DNA from: Plectosphaerella cucumerina
Lineage: Eukaryota; Ascomycota; Sordariomycetes; Glomerellales; Plectosphaerellaceae
Assembly: GCA_020746995.1 (NCBI GenBank)
Contig: JAGPXD010000002.1
Coordinates: 2,852,001 to 2,916,000 of the forward strand
Direction: 5' to 3'
Length of the DNA: 64,000 nucleotides
A model generated the notes under the pieces. It was not told where the DNA came from and made no database searches. It saw only the letters and a list, made by a program, of their open reading frames with translations. Below are positions 1 through 10,335 of this stretch, in pieces. Numbering within the stretch: the first letter of the stretch is position 1; each line of letters opens with the position of its first letter. Position numbers and translations under genes: made by a program.

Positions 1-385
1 GAAGTGAGGCAACTGGTGAGAATGTTCTGTGGGAGGCATGATGATGACTGCGACGACCTTGTCGAGCACGATCGATGCACCTTGTAGCAGACGCCTGCAG
101 GGAACAGCGAGACTTCGTCGACGCAGCTGAAATCTGTTGCGACAACTTTCTACGCACGGCAATCCAAGCCGATTTATCAATGTTCAATCCACCGTGACGC
201 AAACCGCGCATCGTGCCAGCGCTGGAAAAACTGAAACTGTCATCAGCCCCTCAAATGGTGGGGAAAGTGTGGGGAAACAGATCTAACCACCAAGCAACGA
301 ACCGGGACCCCTCGCTTCATCAATGTAACATTACCGCGAACCTCGGATCTCCCGGCACTTCTCGTTCTTCATTGACGCGACAGCC
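1..385. other. 5' flank, no gene seen
   Basis: No convincing coding region. It probably holds the promoter and leader of the hydrolase gene that begins at 386; no clear TATA box was recognised. Confidence 0.4.
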
Positions 386-1501
386 ATGTGCCGCTTGCCC
401 CGAAATTCGATCGAGGAGCCCTGCTCGACCGCAGCGGGCGTTTCAGGTCCAGCGTTCACCTGTGAGAAGCTCAACAGCACGACATTCGTCCTGGAGGAAC
501 ACGACAGATGGAGCGAGAATCCTCTGATCTATGCCAAGGTGCTGCCCGAGACAATCATCCTTATTGACACGGGCTGTGGGGGTTCCAAACAGACTCCGGG
601 CATCGAGGGGACTCTGAAAGACTTCCTTGAGAACACACCGGTCAAGGCCAACAACAGCCGGCCGTTGAATCATGGTGCCACCAGGCAATACACCGTGATC
701 TGCACACACTGCCACTACGACCACATCGGTAGGGAAATCGTTGACAGTACTTAGTTAGTGTGCTGCCACTGACCTATGGTGCAGGGGGTATTTCCGAGTT
801 CGCCGATGATTCTCAAACCACTATCTGGGCGAGTGCCCTTGGGCGTTCAATCATCGAGAACCCCACAAGACTATCATCAGCCTCGCTCTGCCGATTTGTT
901 GGAATAGCCACGCCAAAATATGCCGTGACAAACTGGGCGGAGGATAGAGATTGCTTGTCCAATGTGGGCTCTCCAGGTTCCGGCCTCGTCGTTTATCAGA
1001 CTCCGGGGCACACGCCAGATCAAGTTGCCATCTGGGATCCCACTGAGCGACATTTGTTCGTTGGGGATACCTGTTACGAAGATGCGCCTATCCTGTTCCC
1101 CAACGGTGGAAACATACTTCAATATGGGCAGTCAATCCAAAAGCTGCGAGGTCTGGTAAGGGGCTGGGATCGATATGACAACCTAGGTAAGTTCAGTTGC
1201 CAACAGGCGACTTTCTACGTGTTCTGACGATACCACCCTAGGAACAGATGATAGGGCAAAGCTGCCACATCGCGTCAAAATTGCTTCGGGTCACAACACT
1301 AGGAACGCTGATGCGGAAGAACTGTTGTCAAAGGTAGATAATTTCCTTGCCAAGGTGTCTTCTGGTGAAGTGGAAGGAGAAGACATAACAACTTGCAATT
1401 ATGCATGGGCAGGAGGTGAGCCAGCGGTTGAGTTCAGAGAGAGGGGCAGTGATTTGTACTTCCAAGGACTGCGAAGCGTTTTTTCAAAACTCTTGGACTG
1501 A
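386..1501 (+). CDS. Metallo-beta-lactamase-fold hydrolase
   Basis: Three exons fit: 386-728, 785-1186 and 1242-1501, with introns of 56 and 55 nt. Splicing the first joins CHYDHI to GGISEF, restoring the zinc-binding HxHxDH signature as HCHYDHIGG. An earlier aspartate/glycine stretch (LIDTGCGG), a GHTPDQ histidine segment, a VGDTCYEDAP segment and a terminal SGHN histidine follow in the order usual for the metallo-beta-lactamase superfamily. The protein is about 334 residues with no signal peptide, so probably cytosolic. The family covers lactonases, glyoxalase II-like enzymes and other hydrolases; the substrate cannot be told from sequence. The start at 386 is the first in-frame ATG of the open stretch. 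An in-frame stop ends the gene directly after SKLLD. Confidence 0.85.
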
Positions 1502-4080
1502 ATCCAACTGTCACGGCGACATCTAACGCGAACCATCATGATGACCTGGGGCAATGCAGATGTTTCTGTGCACTATGCTGATCTTGGCTCAAGGTCAAGC
1601 GGCACCGAGCAAGGATGCTTGAGAGATCCAGTCCTTCAACTCTGAATTCGGTAAGAGTTCTTAGTTCCTGATCGTGGCAAGACTCAAATACTGCATCCAG
1701 GCCTACCGTCTGTGAGATTCTGTGTTCGGGACGGATATGCCAGAAATCACACAACGTCGTCGGCTTGTCGCTTTGCCATATGCCACCTCGTATTGTCCCA
1801 CACTCATGATTCATACGCTCATTCAAGGTTCTGTTGCCAAGTAGACTGTATTACGGCTAGACTCACGGCAAGATCGGAGGGGGCGCAGTTCATTCTTCCA
1901 GGGAACCATGGCCAAGACCTGAAGTTTGACGGAACGCACCTGTGAAGCCAAGCATTGGCCTACTGAACCTGATTTCGAAGGCCCGGACTCTCAAGGTCTC
2001 ATGCGGCACAGGTCGAGACTTTCATGGCCGCCATTCGAGGCTGCCCCTGGCGATGCCAGCAACCTCTGCCCCCGCATACCGTCGCTTCCACGGCGAGAAC
2101 ACCGCTGAATCAGCTCGAGGTGGCCAAACGGCGCCTTCGACCTTGGCAGTGCAATTAAACTGCGTCGCATGGCTTGGCATAAGACAAGAAACGGGCGCGG
2201 CTTGGATGTTGGGACCGTGGGTGTACTCGTAGTGGCCCATCAAGGGAACTTGCGCACTCCTGGCCGCTGCAGTCCCGGTCTAGGCTGGGCCACCCGCCCA
2301 CGTAGCAAATGCGCATCGTGGGGTCTGGCGGAGGGCGCGAGGGGCAGTGGGCTTCCCTTCGTGCGGCTCGAAGCTTGCGATTCCTCGTGCATGGGGTGCC
2401 AAGTCTACCAACCAGGATGAATTCGCAAAGCGGGATTGGGGTGTTCGGGCTTCGTGTCCACGACAACGAACCGGAGCAAGTTGAGCCTCCCCGTCCGTGG
2501 GGGTTGACACTTCCGGGTGGGTGAGAAGCGCGGGTCACGCCTAGAGAACGTTCCGGACCCTTCCGTTGAAGTAGATTGGGACCAAGAGGTCATCATGTTC
2601 GCCAATGCATCTGGACCTGGACTGATCAATGTAGGCCAAGGCGCCAGTCGGTCGTCCTTTCTGCCTGACACGGACGGGGAGTTTGCCGGCGTCTGGTGTT
2701 GGCGCCGAGACACTCTCGGGTACGGCGCCGTAGCCCCCTGAATGTGACATTGCGGAACGGTCAGGGATCGAGATACCTGCTTGTGGATCGCCGTCGAGAA
2801 ACAGCATCCGATGCTGGGGCGAGATGGTCTTCTAGAACCCACTGGATTCTTGTATTATATGTCATGAGAAGTCTTTTCTTAGAAGGACTGGTCGGGATGA
2901 GAGGGAGGGAGACCACCTCTTTATGACTTGGACGGCGGAGCGGTTCGTAATCAAAATGTGACGCCGAACCCAGTGCCCCTTGCACACTAGCAGAGCCCTG
3001 ACGCCGGAGTTGTGAAAGGCCGCCTGGAGGGAGCCACCGCCCGCGCCAGTGACTCCTGGTCGGACTTCGAGCCCCTGGCAGCCCCGAGCGGCCACCCCTC
3101 TCCACTGGTTCCAGGGCACGTTATAGAGCCTGCTTGGCGCTCTTGGCTTGCGGCCATCACCGGCATCGGGCGGCCGCAGGCTCAATTCGCTAGTGTTCTC
3201 TTCGCCCCTGAGCATATCGCCAGAAGAGCGACCTGGTTACGACTGCACGAATGTCAAGTGGCCATCATGGGCGGTACCAACACACTCGTATGGCGATGCG
3301 TCTTGGCCCATCTGCCAACACCGGGACGACCCGGGCGGACTCGGAGAGCAAGGGAAGAGAAAGCCAAGACTCCTGCCCACGACTCCTTTTGACATGTCGC
3401 AAATCATGCATGCCGGTGGCGATTATCAACAAGGCGGTCTTTCCGGCCTGTCCCATCTCTTCTACTTGGCTGCCCTACATAGGTACGGTGCCTAATCTGC
3501 CCTTAGGTACGATATTCTTTACGGTTCCAGTCTTCGCCATTGACAGTGCATGCTTGCGTATAATACGGGGCAGAGGGAGGCCGAGACCTCCCGTTCGCAT
3601 GAGAACGTCCTGGTCGCCCAACACGCCCCCAAGTACGGTAGTGTCGGCGGAGGATCTTCCCCGAACTTCGTGATTTGATGTAATGCCGCTTGGTGTAGCG
3701 AGAATTAGGCCGCATCTCCTTTGCCAAGCTCTATTGTCTTGTCTGCCTGTAGCTTGGTGTTTATGCTCGCGAAACGTCTTCAGCTCACAACATGGGTAAT
3801 CACGGTTGGTTCCGGACTGCGAGGCCGTTGACCTGAACGAAGCCCATAGACAACCACTGCGCGTCACCTCCGGCATTGTCTTTGTTGCTTTGAAACAGAC
3901 GTTGCATTGATGAATACATGTACGGGAACACAACAGTCAACTCCTTGAGATGAGAGAGCGACGGGGCCTAACTTGGACCAGAGTCCGTAGATGGGCGACA
4001 TGACCTATCCTCGTCCCTTCAGCTCAAATGGCAGGATAGCCACGTAAGAGAAACCAGTACGTGCTTGCATCACGCAGCCC
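1502..4080. other. Gene-poor interval, 2.6 kb
   Basis: Open frames here are short, overlap one another on both strands and carry no motif I recognise. No tRNA or transposon terminus was seen. It contains the 3' ends of the hydrolase (+) and the HEXXH gene (-), which converge. Confidence 0.5.
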
Positions 4081-4617
4081 TTAACCCGCCAGACCGTCTG
4101 CGAGCATAGCGTTGATCAGCTGGCAGTGTCGGTTCGCGTTGGTCTCGCTCCATTCGTTGTCGTAGTTCAAGCCGTAAGGCCAGATGTGGCCGCCACCGCA
4201 GTTGATTCTGGCCGAAGCCCCATCCCAAGAACGCAGAAGAGTGGTAGCAGACGGCCAGTTGTTGGCGGCGCACCTGGTGTTGAAAGCCGCAGTCTGTCCG
4301 ATGCCGAGCGTGTGAGCGACCTCGTGAAGGGCGGTGCGCTCGTTCATGTACGAGCGGTTGGAACCGAATCGGATGTTGCCGTTGAAGTTTGCGTCGGCCG
4401 TGGCCACACTGGGCACGTACTGGACGGTGATAGACTTGTTTGCTCGCGAGGCAAGGCGGTTGTAGCGAGCAACGGCCAAGCGCATGGCAGCGTCGATGCG
4501 GTTGTATGCATCAGTCTGATCAGCCGTGGGGTTCGACACTCGCTGTAGCTGATAGGTGACGACAGCAGAAGCGACGCAGGCGTATAGCCCAACGAGGGCG
4601 AGCAAGAAGAACTTCAT
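4081..4617 (-). CDS. Small secreted HEXXH zincin-like protein
   Basis: Intronless, 178 residues. Residues 1-18 (MKFFLLALVGLYACVASA) form a clear signal peptide. The motif ALHEVAHTLGIG puts two His ligands and the catalytic Glu at H98, E99 and H102, the zincin signature. A later GGGHIWPYGLNY segment (around residue 144) could supply the third zinc ligand; I recall a similar WPYGLNY block in bacterial secreted zincin-like proteins, often with lectin domains, but no lectin domain is present here. Cys115, Cys140 and Cys165 are the main cysteines of the mature part. A TATA-like box lies 78 bp upstream of the ATG. Likely an extracellular peptidase or a catalytically altered relative; no substrate can be given. 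Confidence 0.8.
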   Translation of the reverse strand: MKFFLLALVGLYACVASAVVTYQLQRVSNPTADQTDAYNRIDAAMRLAVARYNRLASRANKSITVQYVPSVATADANFNGNIRFGSNRSYMNERTALHEVAHTLGIGQTAAFNTRCAANNWPSATTLLRSWDGASARINCGGGHIWPYGLNYDNEWSETNANRHCQLINAMLADGLAG

Positions 4618-6127
4618 GACGGCAAGGGCAGGATGGCAAAGACTGGAGTGAACGCGGGTGGTGAAACTTCCAGAAGAAGTGATGGGGGCCGCAACTTATA
4701 AGTGCGGCATCGACAACATCTTGTCGTTCAATATCGCTCGTCCAAATGTAAACTCCTTTCGACATAAATTGCACCGATGCAACTCCCGGCGGGGAAATCC
4801 CCGTCTCAATGCCGAGCCCTGTTTCAGCAAGGAGAATTGCAATAGCCCGCCCAATCGTTGAGCGTTTGGACTTGACAAAAGCCGTGATCTACCTGGACGT
4901 AACCCCTAATTACAGGCCGATGTGACCTCAGTGCGGCCTCTCCCTCTTGAACGGGGATTAAGACCTTCTAGAAGGGGAAATCACGGCCGTGAAGTTCCAG
5001 GGTAGCCCCGCTGATAGATTAGATTGACATCTCGTGATATGCTCCCCGCAAGGTACTATTTGATAAGGCTTGTCCGGTGATCATTTCATTGGCGCGGCTC
5101 AATGCGGGAGTTGAAGAGCCAGCATTGAACGGTCGTAGCACATCCCACCGTTGCAGCACGTATTGGTATATCACGTTGAAAGCTGCGTGTGCTGCTGACA
5201 AGAGAGTCGTGGCGACGGGTAGGGTGAAGGGCACATGGGTCGAATGACTGAACAGGCACTGTCCATCGCGCCGGAACACAGCCGGAGAAATTCGACCCCA
5301 GGAGTACCATCGGGTACCGTACCAAGCTTCTTGTAGGGATCTCTGGTTTCCTGCCTGGAATTAATCACTAGTACAAGTTCAACCCAGCATTTTCGGCCGA
5401 GTGGTCTGGCAAGTGCATGAGCACCTGTCTTGGTACACCTCATGCACGATCTTGTACGGCACCTACATATGAAGCATGCGGCATGCCCCAACACTGCATG
5501 TAGATGCCGACATGAGGCGGATCGGCTCCATATCTGGGCCTTACTTCATGCATTCGCATAACCCGAGGCAATGATGACACTTCCTCTAGGACTGTCACAC
5601 ACGGCTCTACAACCTCGGCCAACCGCGTTCACCTGCCCTGCCTTGCCTGCCTTGCCGACTCAGTATGGTAGGATTCAGGCACGGCCTGTGGCTCTCACGT
5701 CCTGTTGATCAACTCCGACGCTGGTTGTTAAATCCGACACAAAGCGGCTCGCCTAAACGCCGAAACTCTCCAGGCTATCCTCGATGTGTCTTCGCCGAGT
5801 CAGAAAATGGCGATGAGCTGACCAGTTGGGGCACTCCTTTTGGCCTCGCTAGAGCCCCAGAACGCCACCCCCTCGCCCGATCGCGGGGAAGCTGGGGCTA
5901 GCATCACGTCCCACGGAGCCGAGGGACACTAGTGTGTCGGGAATGCGGGGGAGTCTCGACGCGTCAACCACCCGGACCTCTCTTGCGGGGTGGAAGAGAA
6001 GTCCGGTGACACGAAGCTCAGTTTCTATCTAAAAAGAGGGGTTCCGCGAGAACCAAACTCTCTGGAATCTCTTCCTCTCCTGTCCCAGCTTCCGGATACA
6101 CATCCTTCGTCTTCACCATCTTACATC
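4618..6127. other. Intergenic region between divergent genes
   Basis: Divergent promoter region for the HEXXH gene (-) and the GMC oxidase (+). Near the oxidase start it holds a 10-bp perfect palindrome, ACACTAGTGT at 5926-5935, and a pyrimidine-rich leader just before the ATG. No gene was recognised. Confidence 0.45.
4695..4702 (-). promoter_or_regulatory. TATA-like box of HEXXH gene
   Basis: Self-complementary CTTATAAG lies 78 bp upstream of the ATG at 4617, a usual TATA distance for fungal secreted-protein genes. Confidence 0.45.
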
Positions 6128-8140
6128 ATGGGCGTGTACACCAAACTTGCCGAGGAGATCAGCGAGGTCGATGTGATCATCGCTGGAGGTAAGTTTTGCT
6201 AGTCAGGTCCTTACTCGCGAGACGAACAGGAGACTGACGCCGAACGTCGAATTTCAGGTGGCACCGCGGCATGTGTCGTCGCCGGACGCTTGGCCGAGGC
6301 CGACCCTGAACTTTCGATTCTGGTTATCGAAGGGGGCCCGGATAACCGAGGGGTGCAGAACATCGAGAATCCTGTCTTCTTTCTGGACCACCTTCTGCCC
6401 ACCAGCAAGACCACCATCTTCTACAAGGGCAACAAGTCGGAGCACTGCGCTGGTCGCGAGATCGTTGTTCCCTCGGGTGGCGTTCTAGGGGGCGGTTCAT
6501 CAATCAACTTCATGATGTACACCCGTGCCCAGCGGTCAGACTTCGACTCTTGGAACACGCCGGGATGGGCTGCCGACGATCTCTTGCCCTACATGAAGAA
6601 GGTATATTTCTAGTTTTCGAAAAGCACACGGAATTCAGTGATAACAGCTAACATTTGGGAACACAGCTAGAAACATACCATGGACCAGGGGATAAGAGCG
6701 TGCACGGCGATTCCGGGCCTGTACACGTCTCTTCAGGCACATTCCGCTCAGAGGTTCCTGAAAACGACTTCATCAAGGCCGCGAAGCAAGTCGGCATCCC
6801 CGAGATCAAGGACCTGCAATCCTTGGACGCCAACAACGGTGTTGAGCGCTGGCTCCGCACCGTCAGCAAAGACGGCAAGCGCCAAGACACGGCTCGAGTC
6901 TATCTCCACGAGAAGCTGAATGGGAAATCTCACCCCAACCTGCACGTCCTGGTCGAGTCCAAGGTCGTCCGCGTGTTGCTTGACGACGACAAGCGCGCGG
7001 TCGGCGTCGAGTACACCCCCAACCCGGCCCTCCAAACTTCACTCGAGACTACCCAGCATCCCAAGAAACAGGTCAAAGCTCGCAAGCTGGTCGTCGTCTC
7101 TTGCGGCGCCTGCGGCACACCGCCCGTTCTGGAGCGGTCCGGCCTTGGTGACCCGTCGATCCTTAAAAAGGCCGGTGTGCCGGTGCTGGTGGACCTACCC
7201 GGCGTCGGCCATGACTACCAGGACCACCACTTGATCTTGTATCCGTACTTGTCCAGTCTTCAGCCTCATGAGACTATCGACCGTGTGTTGCGGAACCCCG
7301 CTGGTCGCCAGGAGATGATCGACAAGAAGGACAAGCATCTTGGCTGGAACTCGATCGACATATCTTCTAAGCTGCGTCCCACTGACGAAGAGGTTGCCGC
7401 TCTCGGACCCGAGTTCAAGGCGGCCTGGGACAAGGACTTCAAGGACAAGCCAGATCGGCCGCTGATGCTGACTGGTTTGGTGTCTTGGTGGGTTGCCTGA
7501 ACACAGAGCATAGGCAGCGAAAGCACCACTAACGCGTCACTCCAGCTTCCTTGGGGATCCATCGAGCGTCCCAGAAGCCGGTTATGTCACAACGGGCAAT
7601 TACACAGCATACCCCTACTCCAGGGGTCACATGCACATCACCGGGCCAGATGTCACCGACCCTCTCGACTTCGACCCTGGCTACCTGAGCGACAAAAATA
7701 ACATTGACCTCAAGAAACAATTGTGGGCGTACAAGAAGCAGCGAGAGATCATGCGTCGCACCGCAATGTACCGAGGTGAACTGGGACCCGGCCATCCCGG
7801 CTTCCCTGATGGCTCTGCCGCTGCATGTGTCGCAGTCGACGCCCCTTTGACTGATGTCAAAGACCTCGAGTACTCTGCCGAAGATGACAAGGCCATCGAG
7901 GACTGGATTCGCGCAAACGTCGGCACCACTTGGCACTCCATCGCTACGGCCAAGATGGCCCCCAGGGAAGAGAAGGGTGTCGTCGACCGCCACCTGAATG
8001 TGTGGGGAACCAAGGGGCTGAAGATCGCGGACCTCAGCATTCCGCCCATGAATGTAGGCGCCAACACTAACAATACGGCCATGGTCGTGGGGGAGAAAGC
8101 GGCAGATATCATCATCAAGGAGCTAGGCATCAAGGCGTAG
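6128..8140 (+). CDS. GMC oxidoreductase, alcohol-oxidase type
   Basis: Four exons, 6128-6188, 6258-6601, 6667-7487 and 7546-8140, give 606 residues in frame throughout. The N-terminus carries the FAD-binding dinucleotide fold (DVIIAGGGTAACVVAGRLAE), followed by GGVLGGGSSINFMMYTRA, the GMC signature region. The C-terminal active site is GTTWHSIATAKM with the catalytic His, then MNVGANTNNTAMVVGEKAA with the partner Asn. Overall order and spacing match fungal alcohol (methanol) oxidases better than aryl-alcohol or glucose oxidases. There is no signal peptide. The C-terminus ends in IKA, not the usual peroxisomal ARF/SKL type, so peroxisomal import is doubtful. Predicted reaction: FAD-dependent oxidation of a short or aryl alcohol with O2. 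The next gene, a TAP-like hydrolase, converges on it with 335 bp between stops. Confidence 0.92.
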
Positions 8141-8475
8141 GAAATGGAAGGAGTCTATTCGATCTCAGGAGACGGGGTCATGACATGTTGAATGAGAGCA
8201 AATACCAGCGGGAGAATCATGGGAATCCACATGGAGTAAATGTGTAAAAACAAAATTCAAATCCCCCTTGTATGCCTCACCCGGTAGCACATGCCAAGTC
8301 AAACATCTGAACAAACTGGAATATCTTGTCATGAGCGGTGATTTTCAGATACAGAGGGAACTGTCTAGGACGCCCTAGTTCAAAATAACACGGTAGAAGT
8401 TGACTGGGACAAGAACCTGGTGAGGCTTCTCATCGTCGAGAAATCGCTATGCCGTCAGAGTGGCCCAGTGGTTCC
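8141..8475. other. Convergent 3' region
   Basis: Shared terminator region of two convergent genes; no other feature seen. Confidence 0.5.
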
Positions 8476-10335
8476 CTAAAACCACTTCAGGTCCAATAGA
8501 TACCCCGAAAACTTGACACCATCTCGTTTGTTGAGCATGGAACCTGACCCAAGCCCCAACCCCTTGAAGATGTCGGTCCAGGTAGTTGTGGAGAATGGCA
8601 GGGCGTCCACTCCACAGACCTCGCCGCGCTCAGGCAGTGCACCCTTGAGCCAGTAGTTGATGGTCTTCTCAGCAACACAGGCAGAAGGCAGATTGATCGA
8701 GCAATGCCCCGTGCCGTTGACTTCGAGTACGACGCTTCCCTCGAAGCCTTCGCTGACGTTGAAAGCCGACCGCAAGGGCGTGTGCGCATCAATGGTGTTG
8801 CCGACAATAAGCACCGGATTCTTGGTCTTGGCTTGAAAGTTGCCGCTGACTCGTTCCTTCGCTTCGAAAGGCCATTGTGCGCAGATGGCGGTGCGCGGTG
8901 CGAAAGCGGCGCCGACGAGCCTGCTTGTGTTCTGAAGCTTTTCAAACGCCGGCTGGATGTCTGCGAGAGAGGTCGCTCTGGGAGCGCGGTCTCCGCAGTG
9001 GATGCTCCAGAGGCTCTCAAAGGCCTGAAAGGGGCGGTCCACCGTTTGCTCCTCTGAAATGGCTCCAATGATGGCTTTGAGCGTACCCAGGTCCCGCCGG
9101 AAGAGAGCATCTATGATGGCCGTCGTGCTGGGCCATGACGCCTGAGACTTAAGTCCCTCGGCGAGGAACGCCTTGGCCAAGAAGTGGTCGAGGATTTGGG
9201 AACCGAGAGCTACCGGGTTGATTCGGAGGTCATCGAGGATAGCATAAGTCGCAGTCTCAAGCTCCTCGACCGTCATACGGCGGGATGCAAGGGGGCAAGC
9301 CTGGGGCCCGGCGGCGATGCATGCGCGAAACAAGCTCCTAAGGGCCTCGTCTGTGTCTGTCCATTCTTCAAAGTCGCTGACATAGTTGTCAGTCGATGAA
9401 GTGCCTGATGTCCTTCGTGAAACCACTTACGCAAATGCATGGTAGTATTCATGGGGATTTTGAACACCGTCGATGACCATTCTGTCGATACGCCCGGGAA
9501 ACATGCTGGCAAGGGTTGCTCCCAGAGTTGTGCCGTATGAGAAGCCTAGGTACTCGACTGTCAGGTATTGCGCTCCGCACGTCAGGGAATCGATGGAATG
9601 ACTCACCCCAGTATCTCAGCATGCCGTCCTCGCCGAGAGCATCCACGACACTGATGAAGTCGCGTGCAGTGAAGGCTGTGCCGACAAGTTCCCCGACGCC
9701 GTTCGGGTCGCTCTCGCAGAAATAACCGTTGACGCCACCGCGAGCCCACATTCTGCCCATGTTCTCTCTCGAATCGACCGAGATGAGCGATCCCAGAAGC
9801 ATGTCGGCTTCAAGCAAAGTGTTGTTGACGCAGTTGAAGGGAATGGTCCTCCCGGTACCTCTATTTCGGGCAGTCAGCATAACACGAAAGTGGCTGCCGG
9901 GAGGCAACCGTGGGACTTTCAAAACGCACCGTGGGTCGAAAGCTACGAGGTCATACTCTCCTCCGCTTAATCTGCAACTTTGTTAGAGACCACTAATGTC
10001 AATCACCAAAGAATGTATCCCACTTACTGCTGCAGAAGTGGACCGAGAACCAGACCCAATGTCTGTCGTGCTTGGGCGCCGGGACCACCAAAGTTGTGAA
10101 GAATGCTGCCCCTCGAGTGGTTCGTTGCTGCCGGAATTCTGATGATCTCTAGGTCGAATGTGGGTGAACTCGGCGAGCTGTAGTCGTACGGAACCGGGAT
10201 GGAGCCACACTGCACAGGTAGCGAAGCATTTGCAAACTCGCCCTCGTCGCAAGGGCCCCATTCAATTTTGGGTTTGCAGCTCACACCCACTGCAGCCGTG
10301 AATGCAAACGAGAGAAGGGCTCGAGAGTTGACCAT
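8476..10335 (-). CDS. Secreted TAP-like alpha/beta-hydrolase (peptidase S33 type)
   Basis: Five exons on the minus strand (10335-10028, 9971-9930, 9860-9607, 9557-9431, 9376-8476) give 543 residues. Junctions restore family motifs: the short exon 2 joins to give YDLVAFDPRGTGRT, and exon 4 gives YLGFSYGTTLGATL, the GxSxG nucleophile elbow. The C-terminal TAP-like part has NTIDAHTPLRSAF (acid region) and NGTGHCSI (catalytic His), completing the Ser-Asp-His triad. The first 16-20 residues (LLSFAFTAAVGVSC) look like a signal peptide. Family members release N-terminal amino acids or tripeptides from peptides, or hydrolyse esters; secretion suggests extracellular peptide scavenging. Downstream the gene converges with the GMC oxidase; upstream lie 4 kb without recognised genes. 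Confidence 0.88.

Noticed and set aside
1536..1826. Minus-strand open frame of 96 codons after the hydrolase
   Set aside because: Some protein-like stretches but no motif, no upstream exon found, and the position fits the 3' region of the hydrolase.
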